NCBI GenBank assembly: GCA_031763025.1
Contig: JASSKH010000021.1
Location: forward strand, 10,810,776 to 10,874,775
DNA: 64,000 nucleotides
Reading direction: 5' to 3'
DNA from: Macrocystis pyrifera
Taxonomy: Eukaryota; Sar; Phaeophyceae; Laminariales; Laminariaceae
Positions 56,501 to 64,000 of the stretch are shown one piece after another. Under the pieces are notes generated by a model that saw only the letters and a program-made list of their open reading frames with translations, did no database searches and had not been told where the DNA came from. Position 1 is the first letter of the stretch. Each line of letters opens with the position of its first letter. Position numbers and translations under genes: made by a program.

Positions 56501-59500
56501 CAACCGCAATGGTGGAATATCGCATACACACAGCGGCACCAGCCCGAATAACCGTAAGCGGATCGACTACATCCTAACCCGCCTACCCCATCGACCTAGA
56601 GGACATGATGTTGAAGTCGTCCCTACAGCCTCCGCCCCCAGCTAAGGCCGGTGCAAACCGCCACATTTTGTGTATCAAATCTGACTCAGTGGTGGTCACT
56701 TTGCACCCAACAGAAAAAACACGAAAATCCCCAAAACACCGAGAGTTCGACAGGCAGTTTTATTTTCGTTTTTTATGCCTGATGACAAGGGTCGCTTCCA
56801 CTCTCAACTATTACGGGGGTCCATTGTAAATATCACCAAATCTTGTTAGTAAAAATAGGTAAATATAGAGGTTTTGGTGTGTATCATAGGTCCTATTTAC
56901 TATGGTCCCTCGTAATAGCTTGTCCAGCCCCGTAAGACGTCTGGCATGGTGAAGTTTTTCGCTGCGGCTACCATTGATGCGGTCGAAAAAGAGGTACCAC
57001 CCCCTCCACGTCGCCAGCGCAGGCATTGACGGGGTGAGTCTGCCGAAACCTTGGCCGCATTCATATTGGCATGGACAGCGAGGGAGGATGCACGACAAAT
57101 TCTTGCGTGCCCACCCGCTGGATAGAAGCGCGTGGGAGACACTGAGATCTGCGTTTGCGAACCTGCAGGACGTGGTTGCCGCAGGACTGCATGCGTATTT
57201 TGAAGAGTACCCAGCCGAAACAAAACGACTCCTATTACGGGGGACCATAGTAAATAGGACCAAATATTGTTATTAATAGCAAAAATAGGTAAAAATATAT
57301 ACCGGTAGGTTTTTATGTGTACCATAGGTCCTATTAACTATGGACCCCCGCAATAGCGAATAACGACCACAGGGGAATCTACAGTACAAGCACCTGAAGA
57401 GTAAGGTGGAATTCGAAGGGACTAAAGCGAGGAGCGAGCAGCGCATTAGGGACGGGGGTGGCACGCTGTTGCGGGGCAGGGCGCGAATTCGTGAACGGCG
57501 GTCGGGGTTCTACCGCAAACTCTTGAACACGGAATCACTGAAAGTCGATCCCACGCACGACCATCGACCTCTTGCCACCGCGACCGCTTAAACCGTCGCT
57601 CGGAGATGAACCATCCATGGACGAGATGACGGAAGCACTTGAGGGCATGTCAAATTGGAAAGCTGTTGGCCCAGATGGTCTCCCGACCGAACTCCTAAAA
57701 AACGACCACCCCGCATTCGCCCAGTGAGTGGTTTTCACAACATCCTTGTCAACGTTTGGGTAACAGGAGAAGCCCCCCAGCAATGGCAAGATGCGATCAC
57801 TAAGCCCTTCACAAAAAAAAGGGCCGAACTGATTGCAACAACCACAGAGATTTCGCTGGTTGCCCACGCAGACAACGCGTTGTTGAAAATTGTCGCGTCC
57901 CGCCTTAGCACTACTGCGAGACCGAGGGATCACTCTCGGAGGAACAGTGCGGCTTCCGCCCCGCACGATCAGCGATTGATCTGTTGTTCGTCGTGCGCCG
58001 GTTGCAAGAGCTCGGACGACAGAGAAAAATCCCCCTCTACGTGTGCTTCATCTATCTGCAGAAAGCGTACGACTCTGTCGACCGAGAGCTGCTGTGGGAA
58101 GTATTCACACGCTCTGATACCAGCCAAGATGCTTACAAGTATCAGCAATTTCCACGAAGGCATGCGTGCGCGCTCGCGTGCGTACGGATGATGGCGAGCA
58201 CTCGGGATGGTTTAATGTCACGCAGGGGCTGCGGCAAGGCTGCGTCCTATCACCGTTACAGTTCTACGTGTTCTTCATTGCTGCGTTACACGTCCTACTG
58301 GTACGCTTCAGCAAAGGCGAAGCCATCCTCACAGATTTGGTTCAACGTCGAACAGAGGAGCAGGAGCCGTAGGCATGCGTGCGAAGGGCTGTATGGGGCA
58401 TGTTGTACACCAATGACGCAGGAATTGTCTCGAAGTCGGCTGAAGGGCTCGTCGAAATGAAGTCATCGTGACTGTCTTCGAAGCAGCAGGCCTCACGGTA
58501 TCGGAAAAGAAGCCGGGGACAACGCTTCTACGAATACCAGACCAGACTACCCTCGCCCCACCGCTTGTCATTGAAGCGGCAGGCCAGAGGTATAAACAGA
58601 CGACCTAGATCTTACACCTAGGCGTCATTATCCACGAAAACGCTGTCCTCTCGCTCGAAATCGACCGACGGATCCGTCTCATGCGGGCATGCCTCAAACG
58701 GTTCGGCCCGGAGTTGTATGATAGGACGACCGCCCCCCCTAGCCTGAAAGTCCGAATGCTGAAGGCCGAGGTGATTGAGACTCAGCTGTACGGGTGTGTG
58801 ACGTGGACCCTCAGAGCGGAACACTTTGCCAAGCTTCGAACGGCTCACCCCCAACTCCTCTTGCGAATCATTGGCTTCCAGCGCCGACTTTATACTGACC
58901 CCGCCATCCTCTCGTACGCGAAGGCCCTCAAGATGACACGTTGCAAGAGCATCGAAACGACCATCCGTAAACGGCGGCTTTTTTTTTTGCGGGGGACGTG
59001 GCACGGCAAAGCAAGGATCGATTAGCCAGTCGGGTAATGTTCGGGACGATGGCTGGTGGGGTGAACCCGAGACCTGACGGATACTTCAAGGCTTGGCACG
59101 GATGCATAGTCGAAGACCTTATGGGGTTCCGATCCACCAGAGGATCAACGGAACTTGCCCCCTTGGTGTTCGGAGTTGAGACCGCGCTGTGGTCCACTGC
59201 AGCAAAAAGGCGAGGAAGTGGTACCGGGGGGACCTAGAAGCAGCCGAACGGTTCATGGTGAGGTGGCACGAGGATGACGCACAGCTGAGAAGGCAGCGCC
59301 GCGCCTCCGCCTTGAGTGGTGCCCAAGGGAATGGGGGGAGGGGGGGCAACAGGAGGAATGGAAGTAAATCCGACCAAGGGAATGGGGGCAGGGAGGGAAA
59401 CAGGAGGAATATGAGGGAAACCTCGGTGGACGAGCGGGAAGGAGATGGCAGACAGGGTGAAAAGGGCCAACTAGTAAGTAGAACGTGTCTATGCTACTCG

Positions 59501-62329
59501 TGCCGCCAACTGGCGCAGCTGGTTCGAACTTGGTCTTCCTTTGTCTTCTTTTTATGTTTGCGCTTTGATCCTCCGTGAGTTCCTTATTGTTACTTTTATC
59601 TTTCTCCTTCTTGGGGCGGGTGGATGACGAACCTGCTTTGCTTGTTTCGGATCGTCTGACGCATCCTCTCGGGGGGTGGGGCATAGTTGACGAATGCAGG
59701 ACGGAGACGGCAGACAGGGCAGCAAGGAACCAGACCGACTAGTAGGTAGAACCTGGCTATCTATGCTACTCATACCACAAACTGCTGCGGCTACCTGGAG
59801 GGTGTTCTTTGCTTTTCTTGTTGTGCTTCGGTTTGCCTGTTATTTCCCTCGGTTCTTAGTTTTTTATGTCGTGTTGTTTCTTTACCTCGTTATTTTCAAG
59901 TGTATGCCACAATCCCTGCGGGGGGGGCACGACAGTTTGTTCTTTTATATTTCCTTTTCTGTTTCGATTTGTTTTTTTTTTGTTTTTTAGTTCTTTTGTT
60001 TTCTCTCTTTTTACAGAATGTGCATGTCGTGCCTGTCCTATCCAGTATGATGACATGCCGTCTACGGTTGAAGAGAGGGGTGTGGCATATCAAGAAAAGT
60101 TATCTCAAACCCGACCTTCTATTAAATCTGTTCAACAGAGGTCTTCTGCAAAACCGGGTTTACAAGAGGTTTTCTGTTAAAATCGGATTAACGTAATCCT
60201 CTTTGAAACCGAATATAGGGGCTTGATGGAGTACGGTATCTGTGGGTGGAATCAAGAGAGATGGAAGGAACTTGTGTGTACTGGCACCTATCTAACTGTC
60301 GACATGCGGGTGGCATCAAGAGAGGAGATGGAACGGACTTTTGGGTACTAGCGCCTAATCCAAGCGCTGACATATCTTATTCTATGTTTACACATCGTTA
60401 TTGTGCGTCTCATGCCCCACACCCACCACGATCCCTTCTTGCTGTTATGCCATCATAGACCAAGAACACAATTATATTTTCGTGGCGTTCAAAGTTATCC
60501 CAACAAATGGACGTAGCGGCCAACAGAACACAGACGCGTCACATCTCGGAAGCAATGACGACAACGAGGGAAAAGACGAAAAAAAAAGAAAACCGCACAC
60601 GTACAAGTGTTATCATACAGCAGTACGAGTACAGCAGTACAGCGACACAGCAGCACTAAGACTCTCACCACTAGCGAAACTCTAGCACCTGCACCCCTCC
60701 TGGTACGACAGCTTCTGCAACATTATACCAAGTCTGCGATGAAAGTTTGCTTCGTTTTGCTTGACCCAACCTCGTTCATCCAGACCAGCTTGGCCTTACG
60801 GTGATGGCACGACAACTCGGCCATGTTGCACCGCTCGGCTACCCCTTCGAGTTCTCCAAACTGCCTAGCTACGTCAGTGTACGGTGGCGGACGAGCGGAG
60901 AGTACGGGCTGCGTGCACTGGCCCTCCTTGTCTGCCGCTGTTCCACTCATGATTTTCAGCATGACGAGCGCTTCGGCCTGTTGAGTGAACGTCTGTCGAT
61001 TGCGATTCACGGTGCAGGGAGCTTTCCTTGGTGTGGTCTTGTGAGCGGGCTTCAAGCTGCCCAGGGCGCCCGCCTGCTTCTCCTTACCCTTCCTGTCCCT
61101 GCCCCTCTGGGCAGAGGCGCTTCGAAGACGCGGGCGGTCCCAGCAGCAGGGTCTGCGCTCGATTCCTTGCGGTTTGTGAATTTGTCGCATCCATCCGTGG
61201 CAAACACGCTGAATCTCGTTGTCGCCAAGCGAGTCCGGCAAACCGCGCGGTCCATGAAGGTAGCCTCCGCAGACGCGGCAACAATAGTAGTATTTGTGGT
61301 TCGTACACAGCGGAGGGCCCGGCGTGTGGTCCGGCGTGAGTGTGCAGAGCGAACCCGCCGCGCAAGGCATCGTGCTGCAGCCAATGAAGCTGCACTATTG
61401 ATACTGTACGTACTGAGAGTTCTCATTTCTGGGCTGCAAGAGCGGGGATTTGCGGTGGGTTCGATATTAAGAGAAAATGGGCTCGCTTTCAAAGAGGGGT
61501 GTGCCAACCCTGTTTCGACCTCTCCTTACCCTTTTAGTATATATATAGTGCAGTCTCTTTATAAATAGATCAGTTTCGTGGACAACCTACCGTTAGATTT
61601 TGACTGGTTAGTCCCCAAAACGGGACTGTCATTCTAAGGGTCATTCTTATCGGAGAGAAATTTTCCGTACGAAGTTTCCAAATTTGTTTCGCGCAATTTT
61701 TCAGTCTTGCAGATTTTCCTGGTATTTTTTTTCCAAATATGTGATATTTAACTTTCCTGATTTTTGTGCTTCTGGAGAATTTCACGATTAGTGACAGGAT
61801 GCCTCCGTATCTTGATGCATACCAGGTATCTCCAATTATTTCCAAACTTTGCAAATTCTGGAAAAACTCCTCTCCTCCGATAAGAATGAACCTAAAAGGG
61901 GTAAACCGGCAACTTTCTCAAACCAACCTCTCTTAAACCGTAGATGCCACGGTCTGATGACATGGCAGTGCATTGTCTACTCTGATTACTACATAACAAT
62001 GTAGTATCTCTGTGGCGAAGTTTTGTGGCCACAGAACTTGTATCTCTTCAGGATTGAATGCTCGACACGGACACTGGTTGTGCTGGATGTCGACGGGTAG
62101 AAAGAACGGGTTAACGTGAAGAACACACACACTGATTGGTCGACGCACATTCGCCAATGGTTGGCGCGAGGCGCACCTTGTTGCGGAGAATCTTCCGCAG
62201 CAGCGTGGTCTTTCCGGCCCCGAGGGAACCCGTGATGATCGTCACGGGGAGGATAGGACGCTGTCGCGTGGCATCGTGCTGTCGCTTCTCGTAAGCCTGG
62301 TACAGGTTGAACTCGCATGTGGGGTCCAT
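41955..62329 (-). CDS. CobW/COG0523-family metal-chaperone GTPase, ten exons
   Basis: Minus-strand exons: 62329-62177, 53035-52830, 50088-49993, 48924-48766, 47245-47107, 46341-46073, 45130-45044, 44201-44040, 43175-42971, 42194-41955. All phases agree, giving 571 residues. Walker A GSLGAGKT is at residues 34-41, the metal-binding CxCC (GGCVCC) near 87-92, ETSGVSDP near 127 and NKAD at 196-199. The CobW C-terminal domain runs about 322-420 (HLRDDGLEQVTF; VVRVKGILAFDED; SGRRRLAFESDGKWEG; SQYLVVIG). This family binds zinc or other metals and GTP and delivers metal to client proteins. A Gly/Ser-rich insert (about 270-320) and a 150-residue C-terminal extension ending Asn/Ser/Thr-rich are unusual. 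Least sure: the acceptor of exon 6; exon 10, which also has a GTAAGC donor-like site inside; and the start, since an upstream exon ending near 62952 would join in frame. Exon 9 alone could stop at 42938. Confidence 0.85.
42345..42454. mobile_element. TTACGGGGG MITE, copy 4
   Basis: TTACGGGGGACCATACTGTA to GGACCCCCGTAA, with TA at the left. It lies in intron 9 of the CobW-like gene. The rest of that intron (42455-42970) is CCCAACC and AAATCGAAATC simple sequence. Confidence 0.85.
43575..43780 (-). mobile_element. Tail fragments of the short element and of the LINE, reverse
   Basis: The minus strand 43735-43578 holds the short element's last 150 bases, ending GAGATCGAGTACATC then GAGTGCACCCCCC. 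The minus strand 43850-43730 holds a LINE end (CGTGGTCAACGGTCAAACG, CAACAAATGAGTACCCCCCC). Both are in intron 8 of the CobW-like gene. Confidence 0.7.
43973..44001 (-). repeat. Copy of the exon 8 donor edge of the CobW-like gene
   Basis: Twenty-nine bases identical to 44029-44057, the real exon end and donor (minus strand GTCTCCAG, then GTGAGCCTC). The flanking G-rich run is copied too. It is a recent tandem duplication of about 56 bp carrying an intact decoy donor. Confidence 0.9.
44585..44730 (+). repeat. Three tandem AT-rich units, period about 48 bp
   Basis: Each unit runs AATGACACATAATATATAT, CAGGTATATCAGG and TATATTATGTACCT. In intron 7 of the CobW-like gene. The rest of 44230-45040 is unremarkable. 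Confidence 0.85.
45152..45212. repeat. CAGA tetranucleotide microsatellite before exon 7
   Basis: About 14 CAGA units on the + strand, i.e. TCTG on the gene strand. It ends 20 bases before the exon 7 acceptor of the CobW-like gene and provides its pyrimidine-rich tract. Confidence 0.9.
45410..45479. repeat. CAA microsatellite, about 23 units, followed by CCA/CAC
   Basis: Clean CAA run to about 45479, then CCACCACCACCACC and C-rich sequence. In intron 6 of the CobW-like gene; the poly-Asn and poly-Thr frames are artefacts. Confidence 0.95.
45560..45985 (-). pseudogene. Two decayed copies of the exon 6 donor edge of the CobW-like gene
   Basis: Copies at 45985-45905 and 45650-45560 (minus) match the real junction at 46145-46061. 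The near copy would code LRDDGLDQV with TLPL-like residues changed; the far one keeps RDDGLKKVIFTSTLPL. GTGAGG is kept in each (after GCTAG, and after AGTAC), as is a downstream G-rich run. Between them lies a LINE-end fragment (45745-45895) with GGAGCGGTGCTCCGTCTCGA. Confidence 0.8.
46465..47090 (+). mobile_element. Three poly(C)-tailed element tails and one LINE end
   Basis: Short-element ends at 46465-46575, 46580-46685 and 46855-47055, each with CCGGCATTG/CGGGATTG, CATACGACTACGG and CATGCATGA, then GAGTAC and C. A LINE end lies at 46740-46850 (GGTGCTCCGTCTCGAAAGGG). All are antisense in intron 5 of the CobW-like gene. Confidence 0.7.
48085..48525. repeat. Tandem array of about 62-bp units with CGTGATTACGCGTAATTACG
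   Basis: About seven units: near-palindromic CGTGATTACGCGTAATTACG, then GGGTGTCATGTCGCCGTTAC, then CCATGCTACGGCACAGGATG. It lies just downstream of exon 4 of the CobW-like gene. Part of the unit (GGTGTCA..CCGT.ACCC..CT.CGG) vaguely recalls the exon 4 donor edge. Confidence 0.85.
49200..49980. other. Intron 3 of the CobW-like gene
   Basis: A-rich on the + strand, with GGGACAAT(A/T) repeats near 49335-49395, and a reverse copy of the GATCATGATCTAG repeat at 49435-49700. Apparent Lys/Glu-rich frames on + are composition artefacts. A partial echo of the exon 3 acceptor edge (CACCAGGTAGTAGCC) lies at 50108-50122. Confidence 0.6.
51060..51550 (+). repeat. GATCATGATC repeat with two MITE copies nested in it
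   Basis: The repeat (TCATGATCTAGATCTTTCAG, ATGATCTAGCTCATGTTGCC, GTTTCCTGGGTTGGATCTGT, CATCTCATAGGATC) is split by TTACGGGGG-type MITEs at 51203-51307 (right end decayed) and 51380-51484 (clean, TA on both sides). Intron 2 of the CobW-like gene. Confidence 0.8.
51690..51985. repeat. Small duplicated block and decayed hairpin MITE
   Basis: AAGTCAAATTGAAAGA(A/G)CCGAAAGTCC with AAGATGGGCCCTTA occurs twice (51765-51810 and 51835-51882). A decayed copy of the GCAGTCCCGTTT hairpin family follows. Confidence 0.6.
52335..52625 (-). pseudogene. Two decayed copies of the exon 2 donor edge of the CobW-like gene
   Basis: On the + strand the exon end at 52836-52880 reads CGCCTGTCGTCGGCGTGATC, then CGGCCTCCTAAGCA. 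Copies at 52343-52382 (CGCCTGTCGCTCGCGTGGTC, CGACCTCCTATT) and 52570-52612 (CTGCCTGCGTCTTCCGCATG, GCCCGGCCTCCTAAACGG) match it. The donor itself is not kept. Intron 2. Confidence 0.65.
53087..53156. repeat. Uninterrupted run of 70 G (70 C on the gene strand)
   Basis: It lies 51 bases before the exon 2 acceptor of the CobW-like gene, so on the gene strand it is a 70-base poly(C) tract in the branch-point/pyrimidine region. Homopolymer length may be unreliable in the assembly. Confidence 0.95.
53403..53660 (-). pseudogene. Three decayed copies of the exon 1 donor edge of the CobW-like gene
   Basis: The minus strand copies at about 53660-53580, 53575-53515 and 53450-53403 share CTCGCGCCAAC(C/T)ATTGGCG and the following ACCAATC(A/G)GTG block with the real donor and intron start at 62185-62120. 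They sit at the far end of the 9.1-kb intron 1. A CAG microsatellite (53477-53513) lies between two of them. Confidence 0.6.
53795..53960. repeat. Imperfect TGC/TGT trinucleotide tract
   Basis: Mixed TTGCTG, TTGTTG and GCTGTC triplets over 165 bases; the Ser/Asn-rich frame on the minus strand is an artefact. Intron 1 of the CobW-like gene. Confidence 0.85.
54170..54720 (-). repeat. Dispersed repeat, inverted partner of 38440-39010
   Basis: Same segments as 38440-39010 in reverse complement; it lies in intron 1 of the CobW-like gene. Flanks differ, so this is a transposed or duplicated repeat rather than a large palindrome. Confidence 0.7.
56811..56915. mobile_element. TTACGGGGG MITE, copy 7, nested in the LINE
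   Basis: TTACGGGGGTCCATTGTAAA to CTATGGTCCCTCGTAA, flanked by TA. It interrupts the LINE between its endonuclease and linker, so it inserted after the LINE. Confidence 0.9.
57235..57353. mobile_element. TTACGGGGG MITE, copy 8, nested in the LINE
   Basis: TTACGGGGGACCATAGTAAA to TATGGACCCCCGCAA, flanked by TA. The coding stretch ending in the linker continues on the other side at about 57390 (SKVEFEGTKAR), confirming insertion into the LINE. Confidence 0.9.
59330..59800 (+). repeat. Duplicated 3' region of the LINE
   Basis: GGGAATGGGGG(C/G)AGGG(A/G)GGG with AACAGGAGGAAT occurs twice at 59325-59410. GGCAGACAGGG, CTAGTA(A/G)GTAGAAC and CTATGCTACTC occur at 59447-59500 and again at 59704-59770. 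It reads as a tandem duplication of about 250 bp in the element's tail. Next, 59800-60700 is T-rich then unremarkable. Confidence 0.6.
60723..61370 (-). pseudogene. Possible DNA-transposase N-terminal fragment
   Basis: A 215-codon open frame on the minus strand. It starts with a Cys/His cluster (CCRVCGGYLHGPRGLPD, then RVCHGW) resembling a small zinc-binding domain. Later come FTQQAEALVMLKIM and YTDVARQFGELEG, which recall the helix-turn-helix of pogo/Tigger or CENP-B-type proteins. No DDE catalytic domain follows. An overlapping + frame (60801-61568, 255 codons) lacks motifs. It lies in CobW-gene intron 1. Homology is by eye only; a chance frame is possible. Confidence 0.35.
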
Positions 62330-62564
62330 TGCCTTCTCTCTCCGGAGATACCTATTAATAAAAACACGGACGAAGTGCATAGAACGCGGTTGTCGGTGGT
62401 GGTGTTGGTGGGTGTGGGGTTTTGTGGGTGGTGACAGTGATTGGCCGGGGGGGGCGGGTGATGGTTGCGTGTGTGGTGTTGGTGAATTTATACGACGAAT
62501 TGCTTTTGCGTTCCAAGGACGAAGGACCAGAGAGTCGGAGTGCCCTAGGGATTGATAGACCCGA

Positions 62565-62713
62565 GACTAGGGGTGGGGGGTGTACTCATTATGATGCATG
62601 GGCGTAAGAGCGAAAGACCCTCGCATCCCGGCATACAAACACCGGGACGGCGAACATGGGATTTTCACCGACTAGGGGGGGGGGGGGGGGGCAGCAGCAG
62701 CAGCAGCAGCAGA

Positions 62714-62751
<38 letters not shown>

Positions 62752-62765
62752 TAAGAGCAGCAGAA
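62565..62765 (-). mobile_element. Poly(C)-tailed element fragment beside G-run and CAG repeat
   Basis: The minus strand 62680-62571 holds the element's last 110 bases (ATTTTCACCG-side to CATGCATCATAATGAGTACA, then CCCCCC in complement). Next to it are 16 G (about 62676-62691) and a CAG/CAACAG tract (62692-62760). It lies upstream of the CobW-like gene. Confidence 0.6.
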
Positions 62766-62769
62766 GCTG

Positions 62770-64000
62770 TAGCAGGAGCAACCGGCAGGTAGCAGGAGCG
62801 CGGGCGGCAGCAGCAGCATGGTGCACTCTGATGCACACGCACACAACGCACACGCTATTATTAATAATACCTGGTAGTTTTTACGAATATAGGGTACTGG
62901 TACACGATATACAAGTACAGCAGTACCTACGTTTTTCATCAAGGCACCAACCTGTCGGCACTAACACCATCTAGCGTACAACACAACGCACCACACCCAA
63001 CGAAGGAGAACCACAGCTCGGGGCCACTTGCTGGAAACTGCTGCAGGTACAGGGGTACTTCTGCTGCTGTTGCTGTTGTCTGTATCACAGCTCCATACAC
63101 ATGGAGCTCTCTACGAGTACGTATATATCTAGGCAAGAGTGTCCTTCGCTTCTCCGCATGTAACTTGTAAAGGGAGACCAACCTGACAAACGCGTGCACC
63201 AGAGAACCCTTCCCCTCATTTTCGCCCCGTGGTGTTTCCTACCTTTGAGCCGGCTTACAGCTTACAGACACGAGCTCCGACACTTGTGGCGAGCAGGCGC
63301 TCTTGCAACAGCAACATCAACTATCTTCCCGGATAAAACACGCCTTTTAAATCTCTATAAAAAAATGATTGCTGCAGATTTTGGTTTGGAAAGCACTCTG
63401 TTCTGGTGGGCTGTGGAGCTGGCCGCTGGGCGGAAACCGAGCCAATCATGTGGAACGCTCATTCCCGTGCCCTGATCAGGACTGGGCCGGTGAGAGCCTC
63501 TTGCAGGAACGACCTGATCCCTCGTTTTTTTTCCTGTTTTGAGCATTTTGAACCCGATCATTTTCTGGAGTTTTTTTTTCGTATTTTTCCTCTCGCACCT
63601 TCGCGTACGTATTTGCTTCACGCGAGTCGGTCACCGAGGCAAGGCCCGGTCGACTGCCCTGTGGCACCGCCACCCCTACTTCTCTTCCTCTACCTCACGT
63701 TGGCAAGTCATAGTCATGGTGTTGTGGTGTGTTTACGGCGCTGGTTTGAACATTCGGGCGACCTCGAGACAATGCAATGCCTCTGCGATGTTGAAGTAAG
63801 CACCCCGACAAAAATCGCGTTGGAAGTTCCACTGTGTCCGAAAATGTAAAAGTCGTAATGTATCAATGTTGATAACAATATGATCCTTACATTTCCGGAC
63901 AGATCGGTACAACAGTAATGTACTCAAGTACCACACACAAACATACACTCGCTCGTGAGAATGGGCCCGCCAACACAAGAAACACCTCGAAATATTCTGT
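62770..64000. other. Upstream of the CobW-like gene; possible 5' exon
   Basis: On the minus strand a frame ending GPELWFSFVGCG, then ADR at a donor-like GACAG/GTTGGT (62952) would join exon 1 in frame through an acceptor at about 62349. This would extend the protein with a hydrophobic N-terminus; it is unproven. A hairpin MITE copy (GTCCGAAAATGTAA to TTACATTTCCGGAC) lies at 63836-63904. Nothing else recognised to the window end. Confidence 0.4.

Larger units (their letters stand above)
55560..59330 (+). mobile_element. Decayed, nearly complete non-LTR retrotransposon in CobW-gene intron 1
   Basis: From left: a 5' region (ACTGLRNGEPHSS-like); an AP-endonuclease domain from about 55880 (VAVVTYNVRTL, LGCNGIGLQETRG, then DANARTG-like at about 56335 and RKRIDYIL at about 56550); a linker (AWTAREDARQILACPPAG at about 57060); a reverse transcriptase (WKAVGPDGLPTELLKN at 57660, EISLVAHADNALLKI, LQKAYDSVDRELLWEV at 58060, TQGLRQGCVLSPLQF at 58220, GMLYTNDAGIVSKS at 58400); and a C-terminal part (LYGCVTWTLRAEHF at 58785). 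The catalytic loop reads YTND where YADD is usual, and frames break repeatedly, so it is dead. It is antisense to the host gene and belongs to a different type from the element at 33.25 kb. Confidence 0.85.

Overview
This looks like nuclear DNA of a eukaryote with few genes, long introns and many repeats. A stramenopile, most likely a brown alga, is my best guess. That is inference from gene style: many short exons split by kilobase introns, a tetratricopeptide/WW protein, a secreted Kre9/KNH-like protein, and two non-LTR retrotransposon types of a kind I associate with brown algae. No marker gene settles it. All gene models were assembled by eye from conserved protein motifs, GT/AG splice sites and matching phases.

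Layout. 1-478 is a minisatellite. 495-13622 (+) is a seven-exon TPR/WW protein. 14.4-21.3 kb is intergenic: small inverted-repeat elements, a hairpin element carrying telomeric repeats, and CAG-rich tandem units. 21311-28558 (+) is a five-exon secreted protein with two Kre9/KNH-like domains. 28.6-33.2 kb holds simple repeats. 33.25-35.2 kb is a dead non-LTR retrotransposon whose reverse-transcriptase core is inverted. 35.2-41.1 kb is a cluster of short elements ending in poly(C). 41955-62329 (-) is a ten-exon CobW/COG0523 metal-chaperone GTPase; its 9.1-kb first intron contains a second, nearly complete but decayed non-LTR retrotransposon and a possible DNA-transposase fragment. 62.4-64 kb holds repeats only.

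The most unusual signal is shared by all three genes. Beside many exons the intron contains decayed tandem or near-tandem copies of that exon's own splice junction: a piece of exon edge plus the adjoining intron, often with the AG or GT kept. I see this at no fewer than eight exon edges, and one 'minisatellite' (2.60-3.11 kb) is such a ladder. Simple repeats also supply the pyrimidine tract in front of several acceptors. Together these suggest introns that grow by repeated duplication of exon-intron junctions.

The three genes show no obvious pathway link; they are two (+) genes followed by a convergent (-) gene.
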